Both the position numbers and the translations under genes were made by a program. A DNA stretch of 36,612 nt from IMG/VR virus record IMGVR_UViG_3300025407_001409, positions 1 through 36,612 of that record. One strand, written 5' to 3'. Below, piece by piece: positions 29,474 through 36,525 of the stretch. The DNA comes from a virus. The notes under the pieces were generated by a model that saw nothing but the letters and a program-made list of their open reading frames with translations, did no database searches and was not told the origin of the DNA. How positions within the stretch are numbered: position 1 is the stretch's first letter; each line of letters begins with the position of its first letter.

Positions 29474-29898
29474 AGATAGATGTAATGAAAACATTTAGTA
29501 ATGCACACCTACCAACATATGCAAGAGACGGAGATGCAGGAGCAGATCTATATTCTTTGCATGCAGTTAATATATTGCCAGGGGAGTATAAGCTGGTTTC
29601 AACAGGCATTGCTATGGCAATACCACAAGGATATGTTGGTTTAATTCACCCAAGATCAGGACTTGCTGCAAAGCATGGCATTACCGTACTTAATGCACCA
29701 GGAACTATTGATGCGGGGTATCGTGGAGAGATCAAGGTACTACTAATCAATCATAGTAATGAAGTCTATTTTATTGCCAGAGCAGAAAGAATTGCCCAAT
29801 TGGTTATCCAAAAGGTTGAGAATGTATTCTTTGAGCCAGTAGATGAGCTTCCTGAATCTAATCGTGGGCAGGGCGGGTTTGGAAGTACTGGAGTATGA
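29470..29898 (+). CDS. dut: dUTPase
   Basis: A 142-residue trimeric dUTPase with all five motifs: [36 protein letters not shown] and [10 protein letters not shown]. It hydrolyses dUTP to dUMP and pyrophosphate, keeping uracil out of phage DNA and supplying dTMP synthesis. It is the clearest nucleotide-metabolism gene in the window. Start and stop overlap neighbours by 4 nt each. Confidence 0.96.
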   Translation: MKIDVMKTFSNAHLPTYARDGDAGADLYSLHAVNILPGEYKLVSTGIAMAIPQGYVGLIHPRSGLAAKHGITVLNAPGTIDAGYRGEIKVLLINHSNEVYFIARAERIAQLVIQKVENVFFEPVDELPESNRGQGGFGSTGV

Positions 29899-30053
29899 AT
29901 GCATGGATGAGTATATTTATAGTAATAAGCTTGCTTTTTATGGCAAAATACTATACACTTAAGTATGATTACGAATATTTAAAAAAAGAATATAGTAGAG
30001 TAGTTATTAAGTATAATAGATTATTAGTAGAAAACAGAGAAAATGAGCAATAA
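29895..30053 (+). CDS. 52-residue membrane-anchored coiled-coil protein
   Basis: ATGA overlap with dut. An N-terminal helix ([16 protein letters not shown]) is followed by a charged helix ([20 protein letters not shown]). The same N-in membrane-plus-coiled-coil design recurs at 30934 and 31281. It might be a spanin-like or membrane-scaffold part, but no lysis genes are near. Confidence 0.55.
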   Translation: MNAWMSIFIVISLLFMAKYYTLKYDYEYLKKEYSRVVIKYNRLLVENRENEQ

Positions 30054-30201
30054 AGAAGCAAGAAAAAAAAGAAAAAAGAAAAAGCTTGCCAACCACGTTG
30101 AATGGTTAAACACAATGCACAAGGCTGGAATTAAACTAGATGTCAATTTAATTAATAGTAAAAATATAGTGGATAAGATTGTAAGCAAAAACGCAAAATG
30201 A
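30043..30201 (+). CDS. 52-residue Lys/Arg-rich protein
   Basis: Starts 11 nt inside the preceding gene. The first 15 residues are almost all Lys or Arg (KKRKKKKL), then LANHVEWLNTMHKAGI. Strong basic charge suggests RNA or DNA binding. It overlaps the GT25 gene by 4 nt. Confidence 0.55.
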   Translation: MSNKEARKKRKKKKLANHVEWLNTMHKAGIKLDVNLINSKNIVDKIVSKNAK

Positions 30202-30932
30202 AATTAAATGAATTCTTTGATCATATTTATTGTGTTAATTTAGACCGCAGAACTGATCGTTGGGAATACGTAAGTAATCAATTCATAAATATGGGTATTA
30301 AAGCTGAGCGTTTTTCAGCTGTAGATGGAAATTTTTGCCATTTTGATCAACTTTCTATTGTTGATCACACAAAAAAAAGATGGTTTGATATTGGCGATGA
30401 TGCATTAACTGCAAATGAAGCAGCAATTCTTGCTACACACGTAGGAATATTATGGGATGCTGTGGCAAAAGGATATAAAAACATATTAATTACTGAGGAT
30501 GACGTTGTAATTAGAAAAGATTATGAAGAAGAGTTTGGTAAGGCTGTTGCAGAACTACCAGAAAACTGGGACTTATTTTATTTAGGAACTCTTGATGTGA
30601 ATAAGCCATTTAGTCCAAATCTTCCATTTTCTGATCATTTAGAAATTGCACGTGACAGAATAGGTGCTCATGCGATGGCTATAAATTCTAAGGCGTTGCT
30701 TGATTTTATTGAAATTATAAATCTTAAAACTAAAATGCCTGTAGATGTGATATACTCAAAAAGACAAATAGATTTTCAATGTTATGAAATGAAAAATAAT
30801 ATAGCTTATCAGTACGGCTGGCATACAGGAGACAAGGGTAGAAAAGAAATTGATGGCATTGGGGCATCAGATATAAATGACCCTGCAATATTTGCAAAAT
30901 ATCTTGAAGATAAATACGGAAAGAAGGATTAG
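30198..30932 (+). CDS. Glycosyltransferase family 25 (GT25)
   Basis: A 244-residue, near-textbook GT25: HIYCVNLDRRTDRWEYV, ERFSAVDG, TANEAAILATHVGILWDAV and ILITEDDVVIRKDYEEEF, then WDLFYLGTLD and GAHAMAINSKALLDF. The acceptor is unknown; the family includes collagen hydroxylysine galactosyltransferase. It lies about 1.1 kb before the run of five oxygenases. It has the best family match of the three GT25 genes here. Confidence 0.9.
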   Translation: MKLNEFFDHIYCVNLDRRTDRWEYVSNQFINMGIKAERFSAVDGNFCHFDQLSIVDHTKKRWFDIGDDALTANEAAILATHVGILWDAVAKGYKNILITEDDVVIRKDYEEEFGKAVAELPENWDLFYLGTLDVNKPFSPNLPFSDHLEIARDRIGAHAMAINSKALLDFIEIINLKTKMPVDVIYSKRQIDFQCYEMKNNIAYQYGWHTGDKGRKEIDGIGASDINDPAIFAKYLEDKYGKKD

Positions 30933-30933
30933 T

Positions 30934-31284
30934 ATGAATAATGAATTGTGGTTTGTTTTATTAGTTATTTACACATGTGTTATTTTGTTTGTAGTAAAAG
31001 ATTATAGAAAAAAAATACAAAAAGTACAAAAGCAAAGTGATTATTGGCACGATTTAGTTCACACTCTTAATGATTTGAGTGGAGAAAAAACAAAAGATTA
31101 TTTGGCTTTACGTGATAACAGGGACTACTGGAAAGAACAAACTTTTGATGCCCGTGAAATAGCAAGTAAACGTTGGGCTGAGGTAAAAGAACTTAAAGCA
31201 CTTTTAAGCTTTAGATCCGAAAAAAAGCAAGTTGCAAAAAAAGTTGTTAAAAAAATAAGTCAAAAAAAGAAAGAAAATAAATGA
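30934..31284 (+). CDS. Membrane-anchored coiled-coil protein
   Basis: A 116-residue protein: N-terminal helix (LWFVLLVIYTCVILFVV), charged coiled coil, and a Lys-rich tail (KKVVKKISQKKK). AAGGATT precedes ATG 30934. Overlaps the next gene by 4 nt. Function unknown. Confidence 0.6.
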   Translation: MNNELWFVLLVIYTCVILFVVKDYRKKIQKVQKQSDYWHDLVHTLNDLSGEKTKDYLALRDNRDYWKEQTFDAREIASKRWAEVKELKALLSFRSEKKQVAKKVVKKISQKKKENK

Positions 31285-31802
31285 TATATTTATTAATATT
31301 GGGACTTTATACATTTGGAATTATATATTGTATTCATTTTTATGAAAAAAAAATAGTTAATTATATAGAAACAATAGAAGACTATCAAAGAGCATTACGT
31401 CTTTCAAAAGGTAGTCCAAAAAATGATCATTATTCTTATCTTCAGCTGGAAAATAAAAAACTAAAAAATGAAATGGAACGTCTTAAAAAATCAGCAAAAT
31501 ATGAATCTGAGCAAATAAAATACTTGTCTGATGCAAATGATCATCTACAAAACAAAATTAAAGGGCTTTGCAGAGATAAACAAGATTTAATTGAAGGCAC
31601 ATTTGGTCAATATAAAGGCTACAGTGTGAACGGTAATCAAGATATTCAATATGAATCTAGCGTTTATCAAAGCGGGTTGTGGGAATCGGCAATTGGGTCT
31701 ACGGATCTAAAAAAACAAAGCAAGGACGACCTAGACTGGAGCAAAGTCAGAAGAAAAGGCCTAGGTTTTGTATACATAGATGATAAAAATAAAAATGCTT
31801 AA
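31281..31802 (+). CDS. Membrane-anchored coiled-coil protein
   Basis: A 173-residue protein with an N-terminal helix (YLLILGLYTFGIIYCIHFY), a coiled coil over residues 50-100 (LENKKLKNEMERLKKS) and a soluble C-terminal part ending FVYIDDKNKNA. With the two similar genes upstream it suggests a membrane complex. No known family. Confidence 0.6.
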   Translation: MIYLLILGLYTFGIIYCIHFYEKKIVNYIETIEDYQRALRLSKGSPKNDHYSYLQLENKKLKNEMERLKKSAKYESEQIKYLSDANDHLQNKIKGLCRDKQDLIEGTFGQYKGYSVNGNQDIQYESSVYQSGLWESAIGSTDLKKQSKDDLDWSKVRRKGLGFVYIDDKNKNA

Positions 31803-31831
31803 AAAAGAAATAAATGGTATAATATATTTCT

Positions 31832-32008
31832 ATGAGTAATTGCAAGCACAAATGGATTATACAGGATGCAAAAATGACATGTTCACATTGTAACAAACTA
31901 AATAATGATAAATGTCATTATTGTTTCAATGACGGACTCTATTCCGATTTTAGGGATGGCAAACAAGTATCCTTATGCTTTAATCATTTGGGTGATTTTT
32001 CAAGCTGA
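31832..32008 (+). CDS. 58-residue double zinc-knuckle protein
   Basis: Preceded by TATAAT (31818-31823), 8 nt before the ATG, with no Shine-Dalgarno. CKHKW, CSHC, CHYC and a final CFNH give up to eight metal ligands in 50 residues, enough for two zinc sites. It ends 10 nt before the proposed start of the first oxygenase of the cluster and may be its partner. Confidence 0.6.
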   Translation: MSNCKHKWIIQDAKMTCSHCNKLNNDKCHYCFNDGLYSDFRDGKQVSLCFNHLGDFSS

Positions 32009-32018
32009 TTGGCAAAAT

Positions 32019-32609
32019 TTGAATATAATAAAATATGGCGATATATGGCAGTTTGAAGAAGCTCTTTTAAATCCTGAAGAGCTTGTCAAAAGTTTATCAG
32101 CTATGCCAAATTGGAAACCATATAACAATGATGGCGGGGGATCTACTTTAAATGCAAAAGCAATTTATATTGATAAAACAAACTATCAGTATAAAAAATT
32201 TATTGAGGTATTTTCAGAATGTATTAACAATTATACACCAGCATTAAATAAAAATATTTCTAAAGAACATATTGATTCTTTGCAGTTCATGACTAGAGTT
32301 TACTTTGCTGGTTCTTATATGTCAAAACATTACGACAAATACGGATACCTACTAGAAGATGGGAAACCAACAACTCCCATTTTTACATCAATTCTTTATT
32401 TAAACGAGGATTATCAGGGTGGAGAGCTGTTTTTTACAAAACATGATTTAACAATTAAGCCTAAAGCTGGAACATTAATAATGTTTCCTAGTTTTGAAAA
32501 TCACTTAGTAAATAAAATAATAAGTGGAGAAAGATATATGACTCAAACTTATGTATACGAAAAACAAATATCAGAATATGGGGAAAAAAATGAAACCAAT
32601 AGTTATTGA
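32019..32609 (+). CDS. 2OG-Fe(II) oxygenase
   Basis: A P4H-like oxygenase of about 196 residues: H104 and D106 in KHYDKYGY, YLNEDYQGGELFF, H162 in ENHLVNKI and Arg in SGERYM. The start is uncertain: upstream frame overlaps the zinc-knuckle gene, so I choose TTG 32019 (product then begins like its neighbours, MNIIKYGDIW); GTG 31992 is the alternative. First of four consecutive plus-strand oxygenases. It overlaps the next by 20 nt. Confidence 0.82.
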   Translation: MNIIKYGDIWQFEEALLNPEELVKSLSAMPNWKPYNNDGGGSTLNAKAIYIDKTNYQYKKFIEVFSECINNYTPALNKNISKEHIDSLQFMTRVYFAGSYMSKHYDKYGYLLEDGKPTTPIFTSILYLNEDYQGGELFFTKHDLTIKPKAGTLIMFPSFENHLVNKIISGERYMTQTYVYEKQISEYGEKNETNSY

Positions 32610-33117
32610 TAATTTTATTAGTAGCGAATCAGCATCTGAACTTAACTCTTATCTTAAATCAATATCTGTTTTAAGTCCAAAAAATCTTTTAAACGTATAT
32701 ATTACTGAGAACGGTATATCGGATAAAGCAGATGTTAAATTTAATGATTTAGTTATAAAAATAGTTAAAGAAATTAAAGATAAGTTTGAGGTAGAAAACC
32801 TTGTTTTGGATAGAGCAATGTATCAAATTCTTGAAACTGGTCAAGAGCTTGGCTGGCATACTGATGCATATGGAGGAGTAGATGGCTACACAGAATCTTA
32901 TTATTCAGCCTTGCTTTATTTGACTGACGATTACGGCGGTGGAGAGATATTGTTTTACGATGATCTTTCGGGCGATAAAGAAAAAAGTACATCTTACAAA
33001 CCAGACGCTGGGTCTTTAATATATTTTAAAGGCGACGAAGAAACGCCTCATTCTGTTAATATGATAACTTCTGGTGAAAGAAGCAACATCATACTGTTTT
33101 ATAAGATAGCAAAATAA
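32590..33117 (+). CDS. 2OG-Fe(II) oxygenase
   Basis: A 175-residue oxygenase: H90 and D92 in GWHTDAYG, YLTDDYGGGEILFY, H154 in TPHSVNMI and Arg in SGERSNI. The opening PIVIDNFISSESASEL is shared in style with the genes at 33516 and 34208 (NILDEFIS, KIIENFIS), indicating paralogues. GGGGAAAA precedes ATG 32590. Confidence 0.88.
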   Translation: MKPIVIDNFISSESASELNSYLKSISVLSPKNLLNVYITENGISDKADVKFNDLVIKIVKEIKDKFEVENLVLDRAMYQILETGQELGWHTDAYGGVDGYTESYYSALLYLTDDYGGGEILFYDDLSGDKEKSTSYKPDAGSLIYFKGDEETPHSVNMITSGERSNIILFYKIAK

Positions 33118-33128
33118 AGGGATATAAA

Positions 33129-33512
33129 TTGGCAAATTATCAGCAATTATTGATAAACGGAATAACAAAAAGTCCAGTAAAAAACGTTCAGTATGCTGAA
33201 ATATGGATGAAAGATTTATTAAGTTTAATTGAAAATCAAGTAATAATTGGTCCCATCTGTTATTATTTAGAAAAAGATAATCGCAGAGGTTTAGTATGCA
33301 TTTGTGCAACCGAAACATCTCACATAACATTACATATTTGGGACGAACCTTTTCCATGTAAAATTCAGTTTGATTTTTATACATGCGATGAATTACCACT
33401 AAATAAAATTGTTGAAAATCTTGAGTCAAAACTTGGACTTTATAACTATAATTATTTAATTATAGAAAGAGAAGAAGAATTTAAAATTAAAATAGAATCG
33501 AAAGGTGATTAA
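33129..33512 (+). CDS. SpeD/AdoMet decarboxylase-like protein (TTG start)
   Basis: A 127-residue protein with the SpeD core: CATETSHITLHIWDEP and FDFYTCDELP. In Thermotoga SpeD, S63 becomes the pyruvoyl group, with H68 and C83 catalytic; here S64, H69 and C86 sit alike. The residue before the Ser is Thr, not the usual Glu, so self-cleavage and substrate may differ. Pyruvoyl SpeD homologues include AdoMet, ornithine and arginine decarboxylases of polyamine synthesis. AAAGGG precedes TTG 33129. It is embedded among oxygenases. Confidence 0.72.
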   Translation: MANYQQLLINGITKSPVKNVQYAEIWMKDLLSLIENQVIIGPICYYLEKDNRRGLVCICATETSHITLHIWDEPFPCKIQFDFYTCDELPLNKIVENLESKLGLYNYNYLIIEREEEFKIKIESKGD

Positions 33513-33515
33513 ATT

Positions 33516-34163
33516 ATGTCTGAAAAACTTAATATATTGGATGAATTTATTTCAAGGGAAACAGCATACGCCATACATAATTATTTAAAGGATAAAACAC
33601 AACCTCATTATCCAGATGATAATCACCCTAACGGTCTAAGTCGTTTTTCAATATATCATAATCATGAGCTAAATTTTTTTGACACTATAGACGGCACGGG
33701 TAAAAAAATATTTTCTGACGGAGTAAAGCCTGAAGATCTTTTTATGCTTGATTTAAACAACTTAATTGCAAATTCAATAAAGACATATTTTAATTTGCCT
33801 AATAACAAAATTAATCTTTTAACTATGACATATACTAATTACGGACCTACGCAGTATCTACCATTGCATACTGATTGGGGGGTAAGCAAATATGACGTTC
33901 ATTCAGCAATTTTATATTTAACTGACGATTATGATGGCGGAGAGTTTTTGTGGTACACACATTACGATTGGCAGAATCCAGAAACTAATGAGTATATTTC
34001 GCATAAACCAAAATCTGGTCAATTATATTATTTTGAAGGTACGCAATTTGGTCAACATGAGGTTTTGCCAGTTACTTCAGGAGAAAGATCTTGCATTGTT
34101 TTCTTTTACACTGGGGTAGATCTTAAAGTAAAAGCAGAACAAACGGGCGGTTACGTAGGTTGA
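33516..34163 (+). CDS. 2OG-Fe(II) oxygenase
   Basis: A 215-residue oxygenase: H118 and D120 in PLHTDWGV, YLTDDYDGGEFLWY, H181 in GQHEVLPV and Arg in SGERSCI. AAAGGTGA lies upstream of the ATG, which starts 3 nt after the SpeD-like gene. It has an insert after the DDYDGGE strand (HYDWQNPETNEY). Paralogue of its neighbours. Confidence 0.88.
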   Translation: MSEKLNILDEFISRETAYAIHNYLKDKTQPHYPDDNHPNGLSRFSIYHNHELNFFDTIDGTGKKIFSDGVKPEDLFMLDLNNLIANSIKTYFNLPNNKINLLTMTYTNYGPTQYLPLHTDWGVSKYDVHSAILYLTDDYDGGEFLWYTHYDWQNPETNEYISHKPKSGQLYYFEGTQFGQHEVLPVTSGERSCIVFFYTGVDLKVKAEQTGGYVG

Positions 34164-34207
34164 TACCTACTATGATATAATAGTTTTAACAAAAAGGAAT
34201 AGGAAAA

Positions 34208-34786
34208 ATGCAACCAAAAATAATTGAAAATTTTATCAGCAAAGATACATGTAAGTACATTAACGATTATTTTGTAAATAATATAAAGCTTGATGGACAA
34301 GGATACGCTAATATCAACATGAGTGAATTTTTGCCTATTTATGACGAAAATTATTTGTTTAAAACTTTAAAAAAGAAAGATGCCAATGAGGCATTGTTTT
34401 ATGATACATTAAATCTTATTATGGAATCCATGAAAGCTAAATTTAATTATCCAAAAGATGATCTAGGCATAGAACTATTTAATTATAGAAATTTTGGTCA
34501 AGGTCAAAATTTCAAAGAATATCATATAGATGACTACGGCCAAGGTGGCACACTTTTAACTGCTTTGCTTTATTTAACAGATGAATATGAAGGCGGGGAG
34601 ATTGTATTTTATGATGGAGATTTCCCAAGCACTGAAAATCCAATCACTTATAGACCTCAAGCGGGCACATTGTTTTACTTTAGAGGGATAGATCCACATC
34701 TTGTGAATCCAGTAACATCTGGAAGAAGAGCATTGTTTTCTATGAATCTAAGAACGCCTCCAGCAACTCAGACAATTAAATATTAA
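34208..34786 (+). CDS. 2OG-Fe(II) oxygenase
   Basis: A 192-residue oxygenase: H106 and D108 in YHIDDYGQ, YLTDEYEGGEIVFY, H164 in DPHLVNPV and Arg in SGRRALF. It has its own extended -10 (TGATATAAT, 34171-34179) and AAGGAATAGG before the ATG. It converges with a minus-strand oxygenase, the two 3' ends overlapping by 11 nt. Confidence 0.88.
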   Translation: MQPKIIENFISKDTCKYINDYFVNNIKLDGQGYANINMSEFLPIYDENYLFKTLKKKDANEALFYDTLNLIMESMKAKFNYPKDDLGIELFNYRNFGQGQNFKEYHIDDYGQGGTLLTALLYLTDEYEGGEIVFYDGDFPSTENPITYRPQAGTLFYFRGIDPHLVNPVTSGRRALFSMNLRTPPATQTIKY

Positions 34787-35459
34787 TCTTGTTTCCCCAG
34801 TACCACTCTTGGTAAGCAATAAATCTTTTACCTAAATCGGTCTCAAGCCATTCTTTAGAGTTCATAACATCTCTCATTGTAGACGCAGCTTCTTCTTCTC
34901 TGGTAGGATGGTCGTTAGGGTCAACTGGATGATTTTTATCGTAAGCTACAAAAGTAATAAATCTTTTGTTATCTCCTCTTACTGCAGCAGCACCATGAAT
35001 AATAGATGCTGTGTGTAATACTAAATCTCCTTTATGTGGCTGAAACCAGGTATTATTAGTTGGATAGAAAAGTTCTCCGCCATCCATCTCTGAAAGATAA
35101 AGAACCCCACCCCAAGCTTTTTTTAGGGGTGTTGGGTCTGGTGCTTCTTCATCTCTATGGATTGGAAACCAGATGTCGGCGGGATTATGCCAGTGTAAGA
35201 AATATCTTATTTCGTATTCAGTATTTTTAAAGAAATCAAGTACCTTATCCACAGCTCTTTGATCAACTGCTCCATGTAGTAATTGAACCCTATCTGATCT
35301 ATCTTCACGAGCATATCCATTTGAATCGTCTATGCCAGCAGGGCTATTTGATATAGCAGCTGACTGCTCAAACAGGATATCAGATAGTTCATCGCCCAAG
35401 AAATCACGCCAGACATATGCTTCATCACTTATTTTCTCAAAATTACTGAAATCAATCAT
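34776..35459 (-). CDS. 2OG-Fe(II) oxygenase (minus strand)
   Basis: A 227-residue oxygenase on the minus strand: H101 and D103 in PIHRDEEAP, YLSEMDGGELFYP, H155 in IIHGAAAVRG and R161 or R166. AAGGAGAAA precedes the ATG. The C-terminal 50 residues (REEEAASTMRD..., ending WYWGNKINI) are extra and are seen in larger phage P4H-like proteins. It differs more from the four plus-strand copies than they do from each other. Confidence 0.87.
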   Translation of the reverse strand: MIDFSNFEKISDEAYVWRDFLGDELSDILFEQSAAISNSPAGIDDSNGYAREDRSDRVQLLHGAVDQRAVDKVLDFFKNTEYEIRYFLHWHNPADIWFPIHRDEEAPDPTPLKKAWGGVLYLSEMDGGELFYPTNNTWFQPHKGDLVLHTASIIHGAAAVRGDNKRFITFVAYDKNHPVDPNDHPTREEEAASTMRDVMNSKEWLETDLGKRFIAYQEWYWGNKINI

Positions 35460-35491
35460 TGATTATTTCTCCTTTATCTGTTACAATTATA
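35459..35491. promoter_or_regulatory. Overlapping divergent -10 boxes
   Basis: Plus strand: TTGATT (35459-35464), 17 nt, TACAAT (35482-35487). Minus strand: TATAAT on the complement of 35486-35491. The two share bases, so the oxygenase (minus) and endonuclease VII-like gene (plus) may be transcribed in competition. Confidence 0.5.
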
Positions 35492-35522
35492 GCAGAGTAA
35501 TGAGCAAAGTAGAGGGGCAAAA

Positions 35523-35912
35523 TTGAGCGAAAAAAAGGGCGGGAATATGATTGATACCATTTCTAGTAGAGAAATAATCAATTGTCGTATATGCAATATA
35601 GATAAGAAAAGAGATCAATTCGTAATATCCTCAACTACCCCAGTAAAGATACACTATAAGGATATATGTAAGCAATGTGCTGGCATAAAGGGTAAATTGG
35701 TCAATGATTTAAAAAAAGCTAACCCATATCCAGATGAAGACTATGTATGCCCAATATGTCAAGAAACTAACCAGAAATGGTATCTAGATCATGATTGGAA
35801 AACAGGAGAATTTAGAGCATATCTATGTAACAAGTGTAACTCTGGTCTAGGGCTATTTAGGGATAACATAGATAACTTGAATAGGGCAATATCCTACCTC
35901 TCCCGCCCATAA
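35523..35912 (+). CDS. Recombination endonuclease VII-like HNH nuclease
   Basis: A 129-residue protein. CRIC..CKQCAG and CPIC..LCNKCN are zinc pairs, and WYLDHDWKTGEFRAYLCNKCNSGLGLF followed by LNRAISYL matches the Endo VII family, which resolves branched phage DNA. The family's DHDH is DHDW here. TTG 35523 follows GAGGGG; ATG 35547 after GGGCGGGA is an alternative start. It is the last plus-strand gene before the repeat region. Confidence 0.85.
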   Translation: MSEKKGGNMIDTISSREIINCRICNIDKKRDQFVISSTTPVKIHYKDICKQCAGIKGKLVNDLKKANPYPDEDYVCPICQETNQKWYLDHDWKTGEFRAYLCNKCNSGLGLFRDNIDNLNRAISYLSRP

Positions 35913-36451
35913 TTAGAGTCTTATAGAGCCATTTAGCATGGTTTAATGTGGTGTATAGTGGAGTAAAGTGGAGAATATAGTCATACAAAAATAAATAATA
36001 TCACCTGATAATATTACATTATAGTTATTTAGATATAAATCATAACATATTGGCGTTCGTAATGTCAAATTGCCCATTTGTCAAGTTATATCCCCATATA
36101 TTGCATGTAATATTCATCACATTCGTAATATATACTCAAATAAACATATAAAAAACACAATATTTCTTGGACAAATCAATAGATTTTGTGTAATATTTTA
36201 TGTAAAATAGAATCATTTTACATTTATTTTATGTGAAATGAATCACTTTTTTATATGTTTACTAAAAGCGAATATTATGCTATTCGTAAAGGTGAATATT
36301 GTTATATTCGTAAAGGTTATATTTTTACTAGTGGGAATAAATAGAAATTCCCGCCCGTTCGTAAAGGTGAATTTTAGCCTATTCGTAAAGGGGGTTTTTG
36401 AGCTACCTCGATCTCGATAAAATTTGGACATTAGTTACAAATCGGACATAT
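35913..36451. repeat. AT-rich non-coding region with TTCGTAA repeats
   Basis: About 540 bp with no credible gene. Six copies of TTCGTAA occur: two degenerate (36056, 36122) and four longer, (T)ATTCGTAAAGG, starting near 36281, 36305, 36356 and 36380, at spacings of 24, 51 and 24 bp. AGTGGAG occurs twice at 35957-35974, and a partly inverted TTTTATGTAAAAT/ATTTTACAT segment lies near 36197-36223. Iteron-like direct repeats in an AT-rich convergent gap suit a replication origin or a protein-binding array. Confidence 0.6.
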
Positions 36452-36493
36452 GGGATAAAAGAAAAGGGCCCCCACACCCAACTGTGGAGGCCC
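36452..36493 (-). terminator. Rho-independent terminator (minus strand)
   Basis: GGGCC.CCACA (36466-36476) pairs with TGTGG.GGCCC (36483-36493) with one mismatch. Read on the minus strand it is followed by CTTTTCTTTTATCC, a good U-tract. On the plus strand the tail is poor, so it mainly serves the gene entering from the right. Confidence 0.85.
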
Positions 36494-36525
36494 TAGCTTG
36501 GCTTTAGTGTAGCAGCCTATATAAT

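Noticed and set aside
29895-31802. Spanin complex (three N-anchored coiled-coil proteins)
   Set aside because: No lipoprotein partner or lysin is seen, and Actinobacteria lack a classical outer membrane target for spanins.
36238-36420. Open frames on both strands over the repeat region (60 and 62 codons)
   Set aside because: Repeat spacing is a multiple of 3, which keeps frames open by itself; products are simple FVKVN or FTFTN repeats and neither start has a ribosome binding site.
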